Assembly (NCBI RefSeq): GCF_000519325.1
Contig: NZ_KI912613.1
Location: 340,864 to 404,863, forward strand
From: Patulibacter minatonensis DSM 18081
GTDB lineage: Bacteria > Actinomycetota > Thermoleophilia > Solirubrobacterales > Solirubrobacteraceae
Length of the DNA stretch: 64,000 nt
Reading direction: 5' to 3'
The position numbers and the translations under genes are program-made. Positions 25,205 to 31,888 of the stretch are shown here, in pieces. The first letter of the stretch is position 1. Every line of letters begins with the position of its first letter. Below the pieces are notes generated by a model that was not told the origin of the DNA, ran no database searches, and saw only the letters and a list, made by a program, of their open reading frames with translations.

Positions 25205-26530
25205 TCAGGCCTTCTTCGGCACCGTCACCGTGCGGCGGACGCTCTTGACGGCACCGCTCGCGTCGGTGAACGCGACCGCGAGGCGGGCCTTGCCGCGCGC
25301 CGAGCGGACGGGGATCCGCAGGTCGAGGGTGCGGTCGCCCTTCTTCATCCCGCTCCTGCTCTTCCGCACGATCGTCTTCCCGTCGCGCGCCAGGCGGGCG
25401 ACGACGGCGACGGTCTCGTCGAGGTCGAGCGTCAGGCGCAGGATCCGGCGGCCGGTCGACGTGCGGACCCACTTGGCGGATTTGACGGTCGCCTCGACGG
25501 CGGACGAGGACGCCGTGGTGCCCGTGGTGGTCCCGGTCGTCGTGCCCGTGGTGGTGCCCGTCGTCGTCCCGGTGGTGGTCCCGGTCGTCGTCGTGCTCGA
25601 GGGCGCGCCCGACAGGCCGATGACGTGGGTGCCGGCCAGCGACGTGGACGGGCTGCCGGTCAGCGCGACGACCAGCGTCCCGCCGTCGGAGCCGTAGATG
25701 CCGTCCTTGCTGTTCGGCGTGTCCGGCGTCCCGCGGTTCCCGTAGGCGCTCGTGGCGACGACCTGGTTCTCGAGCGTCGGGTCGAAGAACAGCTGCGACG
25801 TGAACTCGTACGTCGTGCTCGTGCCGTCGTAGAGGCGGACCTTGAAGTGGACGTGGATCGCGCGGCCGGAGTACCAGCCGGGGAAGATCGTCGTGAAGGT
25901 GACCTCGCCGTCGGCGTCGGAGGTCTGCGAGCCGCGGAGGTACTTCTTGCCCTTCGTGCCCTCGGACTGGATGTCGGAGTACGTGCCCAGGGCGTTGGCG
26001 TGCCAGACGTCGACGGTCGCGCCGGCCACGGGCGTGCATCCGTCCGCGCCGTCGACGACGACGAGCGTGAGGGCGAGCGGCACGCCGGCCTGCGTCGTCC
26101 CGTCGCTCGGGTCGATGCGGATGTCGGAGCGGTTCAGGCCCTCCTCGACGAAGTAGGGCCCCTCGGTCTTCGCGGGCGTCAGGACGCACGCGGCGGTGGC
26201 GGCCTGGGCCTCCTCGTCGAGCCCGAGCCGGTCGAGCAGGCCGCCGGTGACGCCGATCTTGGACAGCATCGCCGTGGCGCCCACCGCACCGGCGACCGTC
26301 ATGAGGGTCCGGCGGGTGTGGCCGTGGTCGTGGTCGGCGTGGGCGGTGTCGGCGTGCGGGGTGTCGGCGTGCGCGGTGGCGTCCGGCGTTCCGGCGGCGG
26401 CAGGCGCGGCGGCGTGGGCGTGCGCGGTGGCGTCCGGCGTTCCGGCGGCGGAAGGCGCGGCGGAGGTGGCGGACGCACCGGCGGCGTCGATCGGGGCGGT
26501 CGTGGTGTCGTCGTGGTGATCGGTGTGCAT
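25205..26530 (-). CDS. Tat-exported intradiol ring-cleavage dioxygenase-like protein
   Basis: A 441-residue protein. Residues 1-70 are His/Ala/Thr-rich with repeats (AGTPDATAHAHA...). A twin-arginine-like signal HTRRTLMTVAGAVGATAML is at 72-89. The catalytic domain (about 112-300) has the intradiol dioxygenase non-heme Fe(III) ligands: Y184 (WHANALGTYS), Y220, H226 and H228 (YSGRAIHVHFKV). A GTTT-type repeat linker (about 320-345) joins a basic beta domain (about 350-441) also seen in other secreted proteins here. Secreted members act on catechols or protect against aromatics, but the substrate is unknown. Phased CTCAGG repeats lie 63-101 nt upstream. Confidence 0.88.
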   Translation of the reverse strand: MHTDHHDDTTTAPIDAAGASATSAAPSAAGTPDATAHAHAAAPAAAGTPDATAHADTPHADTAHADHDHGHTRRTLMTVAGAVGATAMLSKIGVTGGLLDRLGLDEEAQAATAACVLTPAKTEGPYFVEEGLNRSDIRIDPSDGTTQAGVPLALTLVVVDGADGCTPVAGATVDVWHANALGTYSDIQSEGTKGKKYLRGSQTSDADGEVTFTTIFPGWYSGRAIHVHFKVRLYDGTSTTYEFTSQLFFDPTLENQVVATSAYGNRGTPDTPNSKDGIYGSDGGTLVVALTGSPSTSLAGTHVIGLSGAPSSTTTTGTTTGTTTGTTTGTTTGTTTGTTASSSAVEATVKSAKWVRTSTGRRILRLTLDLDETVAVVARLARDGKTIVRKSRSGMKKGDRTLDLRIPVRSARGKARLAVAFTDASGAVKSVRRTVTVPKKA

Positions 26531-26592
26531 CTCGTCGGCTCCTGGCTCGGTGCCGGAGAGGGATCCGGCGCACGAGGAGGATCGGCGCGGCC

Positions 26593-26631
26593 GCTGGGAC
26601 CGGACCCAGGACTACCTGAGAGGACCCTGAG
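26593..26631 (-). promoter_or_regulatory. 11-bp-phased CTCAGG repeats upstream of the dioxygenase gene
   Basis: CCTGAG at 26626 and 26615 and GCTGGG at 26593 lie on one 11-bp register; the fourth position (26604, ACCCAG) does not match. Towards the gene it reads CTCAGG-N5-CTCAGG-N16-CCCAGC, ending 63 nt before the ATG at 26530. It is the same motif as before 6184, 7538, 14631 and 51629. Confidence 0.5.
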
Positions 26632-26716
26632 CGTGATCGGGGACGCGTCACGCGGACGCGGCGGGGTCGCGGAGTCAGGGCGGTGGGGCGGGGCCGGGTG
26701 GGGCCGCGGCGGCTCG

Positions 26717-26867
26717 CGTTCCTGATCCGGCACCGCCCGGGTACCAGATCGGGAACGCACCACCCCGGCACGACCACCGCCGCGCCGCAGCACCTCACGT
26801 TCCGGATTCGGCACCGCCCAGGTACCAGATCGGGAACGCGACGCCCCAGCACGACCACCGCCGCGCC
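26717..26867. repeat. Two 70-bp direct repeats with internal hairpin potential
   Basis: Copies at 26717-26786 and 26798-26867 start 81 bp apart and differ at about eight positions. Each begins with CGTTCC and has GATCGGGAACG about 30 nt later, so each can fold as a hairpin (10 of 11 paired in copy 1). The loop holds GGCACCGCCC and GGTACC. They fill the intergenic space between the divergent dioxygenase and SnoaL-like genes. I see no protein coding in them. Confidence 0.8.
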
Positions 26868-26909
26868 ACCCGACCGATGAGCCGCGCCCGACCGGCCGGT
26901 CCCTGCCTC

Positions 26910-27308
26910 ATGACCACCACGGAGACCGAGATCCGCGACCAGGTCACACGGTGGGTGGCCGCCGTGAACGCCCACGACCTCGAAGGGGTCGCGGCCGACC
27001 GGACGTCCGACGTCGTCATGTTCGACGTGCCCGAGCCGCACGCCGGGGTGCGCGGCATCGACGCCTACCGCGCGACGTGGCCGCCGTTCTTCCGCTGGTT
27101 GGCCACGGGCGCGCTGTTCGAGCTCGCGTCGCTCGAGGTGACCGCCGGCACCGACGTCGCCTGGGCCTCCGCGCTCGTGCGGTGCGGCACCACGGATGAG
27201 CTCGCGGAGCACCCCGACCGCCGGCTGCGACTCACCCTCGGTCTGCGCCGGGAGGACGGCCGGTGGCGGGTCGCGCACGAGCACCACTCGTTCGTCCACG
27301 AGGCCTGA
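26910..27308 (+). CDS. SnoaL/NTF2-like (DUF4440-type) protein
   Basis: A 132-residue protein; ATG 26910 is preferred to an upstream ATG at 26877 because the added residues are not conserved-looking. The pattern EIRDQVTRWVAAVNAHDLEGVAADRTSDVVMFDVPEP...GVRGIDAYRATWPPFFRWL, then FELASLEVTAGTDVAWASALVRC and LRLTLGLRREDGRWRVAHEHHSF is typical of the NTF2-like superfamily (ketosteroid isomerase-like). It may bind or isomerise a small molecule; the function is unknown. No close operon partner is present. Confidence 0.85.
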   Translation: MTTTETEIRDQVTRWVAAVNAHDLEGVAADRTSDVVMFDVPEPHAGVRGIDAYRATWPPFFRWLATGALFELASLEVTAGTDVAWASALVRCGTTDELAEHPDRRLRLTLGLRREDGRWRVAHEHHSFVHEA

Positions 27309-27320
27309 GGCTGCGGACCC

Positions 27321-27384
27321 CGCACGCCCGCCGGACGACCGTTCGCGGCCCGCGCACGCCCGTCGGATCGGCGTTCTCGGCCCG
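27321..27384. repeat. Adjacent pair of 32-bp direct repeats
   Basis: Copies at 27321-27352 and 27353-27384 abut exactly. Each starts CGCACGCCCG and ends CGGCCCG, with 26 of 32 positions identical. They begin 13 nt after the SnoaL-like stop. Function unknown. Confidence 0.75.
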
Positions 27385-27429
27385 TGCGCACCCTCCTGAT
27401 TCCGCATCCTGGCCACCTCCCGCGGGAAC

Positions 27430-27843
27430 ATGGACCCCACCATGACCGGCCGCAAGCCGCACGACACGAGCATGGAGTCCTGGATCGAGCGCCGGATCCG
27501 GGAGGCCGCGGAGCGCGGGGCGTTCGACGACCTGCCGGGCCACGGGGAGCCGATCCGTGACCTCGGCCGGCACCGCGACGAGGGCTGGTGGCTCAAGCGG
27601 AAGATGCGGGCGGAGGGGCTCTCCTACCTGCCGCCGTCGCTGATCCTGCGCAAGGACGTCGAGGACGCGCTCGCCCTCGCGCGGGACGCGGCGAGCGAGG
27701 ACGACGCGCGCGCGATCCTCGAGGACGTCAACGCCCGCATCCGCGCGGCGATCCGCACGCCGCCGGAGGGCCCACCGCTGAACCGCCGACCGGTCGACGT
27801 CGAGGGCGCCATCGGCCAGTGGCGCGCGCGGCGCGGGCGATGA
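27430..27843 (+). CDS. DUF1992 (DnaJ-homologue subfamily C member 28-like) protein
   Basis: A 137-residue protein; ATG at 27430 or 27442. It has the DUF1992 pattern MESWIERRIREAAERGAFDDLPGHGEPIRDL (about 15-45) followed by WWLKRKMRAEGLSYLPPSLILRKDVEDALALARDAASEDDARAILEDVNARIRAAI. This domain is found alone in bacteria and fused to J-domains in eukaryotes. Its molecular role is not established. It stands alone between repeats and the convergent lipoprotein gene. Confidence 0.9.
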   Translation: MDPTMTGRKPHDTSMESWIERRIREAAERGAFDDLPGHGEPIRDLGRHRDEGWWLKRKMRAEGLSYLPPSLILRKDVEDALALARDAASEDDARAILEDVNARIRAAIRTPPEGPPLNRRPVDVEGAIGQWRARRGR

Positions 27844-27995
27844 CCCGGGGCCGACGCGGAGCCGGGCGGCACGTTCGCGTCGCATCGCGACGAGAACGTG
27901 CGTCCGATCGCGCGCCGCCGCCGCGAGGCGCTCCCGCCGGCCGTCCGCCACCCGGCCACCGCCACCGTCCGATCCCGGTGATCAGCCACTCGCCC

Positions 27996-28490
27996 TCACC
28001 GTCCGATCCCGGTGATCACCCACTCGCCGTCCCGGCGCACCAGCTGCACCGCCGGGCCGCGGCCGCGCCGCGTGGCCTCGAAGGTCGCGACGCTCGTCCC
28101 GCCGGTGCTGGTCGCGAGCGTGCTCAGGTAGGCGGGGTGCTCGAGCTTCGGGTACCGCCGGTGGAAGCGCTCGAGCGCGCGTGCGCAGACGTCGCCGTCG
28201 TGCAGGGAGCGCACGGCGGCGGTGGTCAGCACGTTGCACGCCCCGTCGAAGTCGCCGTCCTCGAGCGCGGAGCGCCAGGCGTCGACCGTGGCGTCCGGCG
28301 TCCGGCCGGGGCTGACCGCCGGGCGATCGTCGCCGCAGCCGGCCGCCCCGAGCGCGAGTGCGGTGAGCACGAGCGACGCGGCGCGACGGCCACCACGCGC
28401 GACCGCCACCGGTCGCCGGGCCCCGCCGTCCACGGAGGACCCGGGCGCGAACCGCCCATCGGTCGCCCCGCCCGGTCCGCACGCCACCAC
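27996..28490 (-). CDS. Small lipoprotein with NTF2-like (DUF4878-type) domain
   Basis: A 164-residue protein from GTG 28490, 3 nt after the stop of the upstream gene; a GTG at 28433 would shorten the N-terminus by 19 residues. A basic stretch and hydrophobic segment RRAASLVLTALALGAAGC give a lipobox (Cys52). The domain after it, DATVDAWRSALEDGDFDGACNVLTTAAVRSL...GTSVATFEATRRGRGPAVQLVRRDGEWVITGIG, fits the NTF2-like DUF4878 group of secreted or lipid-anchored proteins. It probably forms a two-gene unit with the gene at 28494. Confidence 0.78.
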   Translation of the reverse strand: MVACGPGGATDGRFAPGSSVDGGARRPVAVARGGRRAASLVLTALALGAAGCGDDRPAVSPGRTPDATVDAWRSALEDGDFDGACNVLTTAAVRSLHDGDVCARALERFHRRYPKLEHPAYLSTLATSTGGTSVATFEATRRGRGPAVQLVRRDGEWVITGIGR

Positions 28491-28493
28491 CGT

Positions 28494-29270
28494 TCAGCAC
28501 CCGCCCGCCAGCCCGCGGACACTGCGCACCCACCGGCCGAGCGTCCGCGCGTCCACGCCGTCGGGGCGGATCCCGTCCGCCACGAAGCCGAGCGCGGCCT
28601 GCCGGCGCCGCGCGACCTCCCGGGCCGAGATCCGCGGGACCGCCACCCCCCGCAGCGCCTTCCCCGGGAGCAGCGCGACGACCCGCAGCCGCACGCGGAC
28701 GGTGGCCTTCGACAGGCCCAGCGCGCGGCCGGTCGCCGCGACCGTGGGGGTCCGGCGGTGCTGCGCCTGGACCCGGCGGAGCTCGCCGAGCACGGCCCGG
28801 GGGAAGACGGGCGGCGGCAGCGTCGACGTCGCCGTGGCCTGCGTCCGGGGGCGCAGGCCACGGCGGGCCTCCAGGGCGAGCGCCCTCGCGTCGGCGTAGA
28901 TCTTCAGCGTCCGGCGCCCGGTGTTGACGCTCTGCTCCGCGCCGCGGTCGGTGCCGATCGCACCCCCGGGAAGCCGGTGCAGCCCGCGCGGGTCCACACC
29001 GTCGAGCGCGACCGGGTTCTCGCCGCACGTCGTCTGCGTCTGGATTTGGAGCGGTGGGAAGCACCCGCCCTCGTCGCCCGGACCCGGGTCGCAGTCCCCG
29101 TAGACGGCGAGGCCCGCCTGCGGCTCCGTGAACGGCAGTCCGCCGACGGTGGGGCCGGCCCACCAGGCCGCCGGCGCCGGGCCCTCGGCGGCGGTCGCGG
29201 CGTCCGTCCCCCGAAGGACGACCAGCGCCGCGACGACCGCGAGCAGGATCCAGAGCGACACGCGGCGCAT
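28494..29270 (-). CDS. Membrane-anchored secreted protein with C-terminal HTH-like region
   Basis: A 258-residue protein. MRRVSLWILLAVVAALVVLRGTDAATA is a signal/anchor. The first part (about 30-130) resembles proteins I know from Thermoleophilia: AAWWAGPTVGGLPFT, VYGDCDPG...GGCFPPLQIQTQTTC with three Cys, then ALDGVDPRGLHRLPGGAIG and LKIYADARALALEA. After a linker, residues about 150-258 are basic and helical and contain TPTVAATGRALGLSKATVRVRLRVVALLP. This looks like a helix-turn-helix of the ParB/DUF-type, unexpected in a protein that should lie outside the membrane. It is followed by the lipoprotein gene 3 nt later. Confidence 0.7.
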   Translation of the reverse strand: MRRVSLWILLAVVAALVVLRGTDAATAAEGPAPAAWWAGPTVGGLPFTEPQAGLAVYGDCDPGPGDEGGCFPPLQIQTQTTCGENPVALDGVDPRGLHRLPGGAIGTDRGAEQSVNTGRRTLKIYADARALALEARRGLRPRTQATATSTLPPPVFPRAVLGELRRVQAQHRRTPTVAATGRALGLSKATVRVRLRVVALLPGKALRGVAVPRISAREVARRRQAALGFVADGIRPDGVDARTLGRWVRSVRGLAGGC

Positions 29271-29355
29271 GACGCGATGATGCCCTGCCGCGCCGACGGT
29301 GTACAGGCACGGGTCACGGGCGGTCCGGCGATGCGTCGCAGGCCCGTCCCCCGGG

Positions 29356-29361
29356 TAGGGT
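29356..29361 (+). promoter_or_regulatory. TAGGGT -10-like box before the DNA ligase gene
   Basis: TAGGGT lies 9 nt before GTG 29371; no ribosome binding site is seen, which fits a leaderless transcript. Confidence 0.4.
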
Positions 29362-29370
29362 CGCCCCACC

Positions 29371-30429
29371 GTGACCCTGCCGCTGCAGCCCCCGTTCGCC
29401 CCGCAGCTCGCCCGCGGCCGCGCGACCCTCCCGACCGGCGGCGGCTGGTCGTACGAGCCGAAGTGGGACGGGTTCCGCGCGATCGCGTTCGTCGACAGCG
29501 AGACGCCGGTCGGCGGGCTCCCCTCCGCGCCGGACGCGGACGCCGCGGGCGAGACCGACGACCCGACCGCCACCGCCGGCGGGGCCTCGCTCGTCCTCCT
29601 GTCCCGCGGCGGCAAGCCCCTGCAGCGGTACTTCCCGGAGCTCCGGTTCCCGCCAGGCCGGTACGTGCTCGACGGCGAGATCGTCGTCGACCCCGACGGC
29701 CTGGACGGCGACAGCGCCCCCGACTTCGACGCGCTGTCGCAGCGCATCCACCCCGCGGCGTCCCGGATCGCGAGGCTCGCGGTCGAGGTCCCCGCCCGGT
29801 ACGTCGCGTTCGACCTGCTCGCGGTCGGCGACCTGTCGCTGCTGGACCGCCCGTTCTCCGCGCGCCGCGACGCCCTGGAGCGCTTCGTCGGCGACGCCGC
29901 GTTCACCGGCACCAGCGTCGCCCTCACCCCCGCCGTCCGCACGCCGGAGGAGGCCGAGGGCTGGCTCGTGGACACCGAGGGCGTCGTCGCCAAGGAGCTC
30001 GAGGCCGCCTACCTGCCGGGCGAGCGCAAGGGCATGGTGAAGATCAAGCGCAAGCGGACGATCGACGCCGTCGTCCAGGGCTGGCGCCACGGCAAGGAGG
30101 AGGGCACCGTCGGGTCGCTGATCCTCGCGCTCTACGCCGAGGGCGGCGAGCTGCGCACCGTCGGGCACTGCTCGAGCTTCACCGCCAAGCGCAAGCGGGA
30201 GCTCATCGAGGAGCTCGCGCCCTACGGCACCGGCGAGGTGATCGCCGGCGAGCCGAGCCGCTGGAAGTCCGACAAGGAGCTCGAGATCAACGCGCTGCGC
30301 CCCGAGCTCGTCGTCGAGGTGAGCTTCGACCAGGTCTCCGCCGGCCGGATCCGCCACGGCACGAAGCTCGAGCGCTGGCGCGACGACAAGCCGCCCGAGG
30401 CCTGCACGATCGACCAGCTCGACGCCTGA
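29371..30429 (+). CDS. ATP-dependent DNA ligase (LigC/LigD-ligase-domain type)
   Basis: A 352-residue ligase from GTG 29371. The nucleotidyltransferase motifs are present in order: motif I EPKWDGFRA with Lys31, LLSRGGKPLQRYFPEL (77-91), motif III YVLDGEIVV (98-106), IIIa YVAFDLLAV (near 149), IV EGVVAKE (near 206) and V MVKIKRKRTIDAVV (near 221). The OB-fold follows (about 240-340: TVGHCSSFTAKRK...EVSFDQVSAGRIRHG). An acidic insert of about 28 residues (44-71) lies between motif I and the SRGG motif. With the polymerase domain at 33136 it supplies two of the three enzyme activities of bacterial end-joining as separate proteins. Confidence 0.92.
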   Translation: MTLPLQPPFAPQLARGRATLPTGGGWSYEPKWDGFRAIAFVDSETPVGGLPSAPDADAAGETDDPTATAGGASLVLLSRGGKPLQRYFPELRFPPGRYVLDGEIVVDPDGLDGDSAPDFDALSQRIHPAASRIARLAVEVPARYVAFDLLAVGDLSLLDRPFSARRDALERFVGDAAFTGTSVALTPAVRTPEEAEGWLVDTEGVVAKELEAAYLPGERKGMVKIKRKRTIDAVVQGWRHGKEEGTVGSLILALYAEGGELRTVGHCSSFTAKRKRELIEELAPYGTGEVIAGEPSRWKSDKELEINALRPELVVEVSFDQVSAGRIRHGTKLERWRDDKPPEACTIDQLDA

Positions 30430-30485
30430 GCGGCCGCTCGCCGGCTGCCCTGGCGCCACCTCCCGGACCGGCTCGGCCCACGCGG

Positions 30486-30491
30486 TAGCGT
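30486..30491 (+). promoter_or_regulatory. TAGCGT -10-like box before the BioF2/GNAT-like gene
   Basis: TAGCGT ends 7 nt before GTG 30499; no Shine-Dalgarno sequence is present, consistent with a leaderless start. Confidence 0.4.
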
Positions 30492-30498
30492 CCCGCCC

Positions 30499-31611
30499 GT
30501 GCGCGTGGACGTCCGGACCGACCGGCTGAGGATCGCCGACGTCGGGACCGCCGATCGCGCGGCGTGGGCGGCCCTGGCGGGACGGGCGCTGGAGCCCAAC
30601 CCGTTCTTCGAGCCCGGCCTCGCGATGCCCGCCGCGCGGCACCTGCCCGGCGGCGGACGCGCCGAGCTCCTGGTCGTCCGCACGGACGAGCGCTGGCTCG
30701 CGTGCGTCCCGGTGCGCCGCCGGCCGAAGTGGTCGGATCTCCTGCTGCCGTGCGTCCGGGCCTGGAACCACGACTACTGCTTCCTCTCGACGCCGCTCGT
30801 CGACCGGGACGCGCTCGACGTCGCCGCGCACGCCCTGCGGGCCGCCCCGCGACGCTGGCCCGGCCGCGCGTTCCTGGCGCTCGAGGCCATGGGCGACGGC
30901 CCGCTCGCCGGTGCGCTGCCGACGCACGCCGCTCCGGGTCGCCCCGCGCCCGCGGTCCACAGCGGCTTCGACCGCGCGGTCCTGCGGCGGCGTCCGGACG
31001 ACACGTACGTGGACGGGGCGGCCTCAGGCAGGCGTCGCCGCGAGCGCCGCCGCACCCGCCGGATCCTCGAGCGGGAGCTCGGTGGCACCGCGACGCTCGT
31101 CGACGCGACCGAGGACCCCGCGGCGCTGGACCGCCTCCTCGCCCTCGAGGCCGCCGGCTGGAAGGGGGCCGCCGGGACCGCGCTGACGTCGGACCCCGAG
31201 CACGAGGCGTTCGTCCGCGAGACGTGGGACGACTTCCACGGGCGTGGCCGTGGGCACCTGCTGGAGCTCCGCGTCGGGGACCGGATCGCCGCGTCCGTCC
31301 TCTGCCTGTCGGCCGGCGACGTGGTCTTCTCGCTGAAGATGGGGCACGACGAGACGCTGCGGGCCGGGGCGCCGGGCGTCCACCTGATGGCCGACGCCGC
31401 GACGTGGTTCCACGGCCGTCCGGAGTTCGCGCTGTTCGACTCGTGCGCGGTGCGGGACAACGCGATGATCAACGCGCTCTGGCCCGATCGCCGGCGGATC
31501 GTCAGCCCGGTGCTGCCCGCCGGAGGCCTCCCGGGACGGGCGGCGCAGGCCGCACTGCGACGGCACGCGCTCCGGGCGGGTCCGCCGGGCGGGGACACCA
31601 TCCGGCCCTGA
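30499..31611 (+). CDS. BioF2-like (CelD/FemAB-type) GNAT acetyltransferase
   Basis: A 370-residue protein from GTG 30499. The family pattern is AWAALAGRALEPNPFFEPGLAMPAARHL near the start, an RRRERRRTRRILERELGG segment (about 175-195), DRLLALEAAGWKGAAGTAL, and the acetyl-CoA-fold strand-helix HLLELRVGDRIAASVLCLSAGDVVFSLKMGHDETLRAGAPGVHLMADAATWF (about 250-303). Members of this group modify cell-envelope polymers or peptides, but the substrate here is unknown. It stands alone 69 nt after the ligase gene. Confidence 0.85.
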   Translation: MRVDVRTDRLRIADVGTADRAAWAALAGRALEPNPFFEPGLAMPAARHLPGGGRAELLVVRTDERWLACVPVRRRPKWSDLLLPCVRAWNHDYCFLSTPLVDRDALDVAAHALRAAPRRWPGRAFLALEAMGDGPLAGALPTHAAPGRPAPAVHSGFDRAVLRRRPDDTYVDGAASGRRRRERRRTRRILERELGGTATLVDATEDPAALDRLLALEAAGWKGAAGTALTSDPEHEAFVRETWDDFHGRGRGHLLELRVGDRIAASVLCLSAGDVVFSLKMGHDETLRAGAPGVHLMADAATWFHGRPEFALFDSCAVRDNAMINALWPDRRRIVSPVLPAGGLPGRAAQAALRRHALRAGPPGGDTIRP

Positions 31612-31751
31612 GGGGTCCTCCGGGCGGTCCACCCCCGAGGCGCACGGCCGACCGGACGCCACGCGCCACGGGACGCCCCGTCGGGCGAGGACCGCCGCCC
31701 GTGCGCGTCCCGACGGACGGTCGCCACGGGCGATCGCCGGGCCGAGCGCCC

Positions 31752-31778
31752 CGAAGCGCCACCGAAGACGGCGCGAAG
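31752..31778 (+). promoter_or_regulatory. Three 11-bp-phased CGAAG repeats upstream of the second S1 protease
   Basis: CGAAG begins at 31752, 31763 and 31774, exactly 11 bp apart, 111-137 nt before the ATG at 31889. A pair with the same spacing (7604, 7615) lies next to the GT2 gene. It may be a second type of phased regulator box. Confidence 0.4.
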
Positions 31779-31888
31779 AATCGCGCCCGAGCGGCCGGGG
31801 ACCGCGACGCCGGCCCCACGACCCGGCTACGGTGCCCCGACGGCGACGCATCCGGCCGCCGGCCCCGGGTACCGAGGACCACCTGACC

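Noticed and set aside
25510-25595. Dense GTTT-type nucleotide repeat as a regulatory element or array
   Set aside because: It is in frame inside the dioxygenase gene and encodes its Gly/Thr-rich linker.
23277-27596. A 1439-codon minus-strand frame across the ABC permease and the dioxygenase
   Set aside because: It is the antisense of the permease and then frame-shifted across the true dioxygenase; composition is Arg/Ser-rich and no motif is recognisable.
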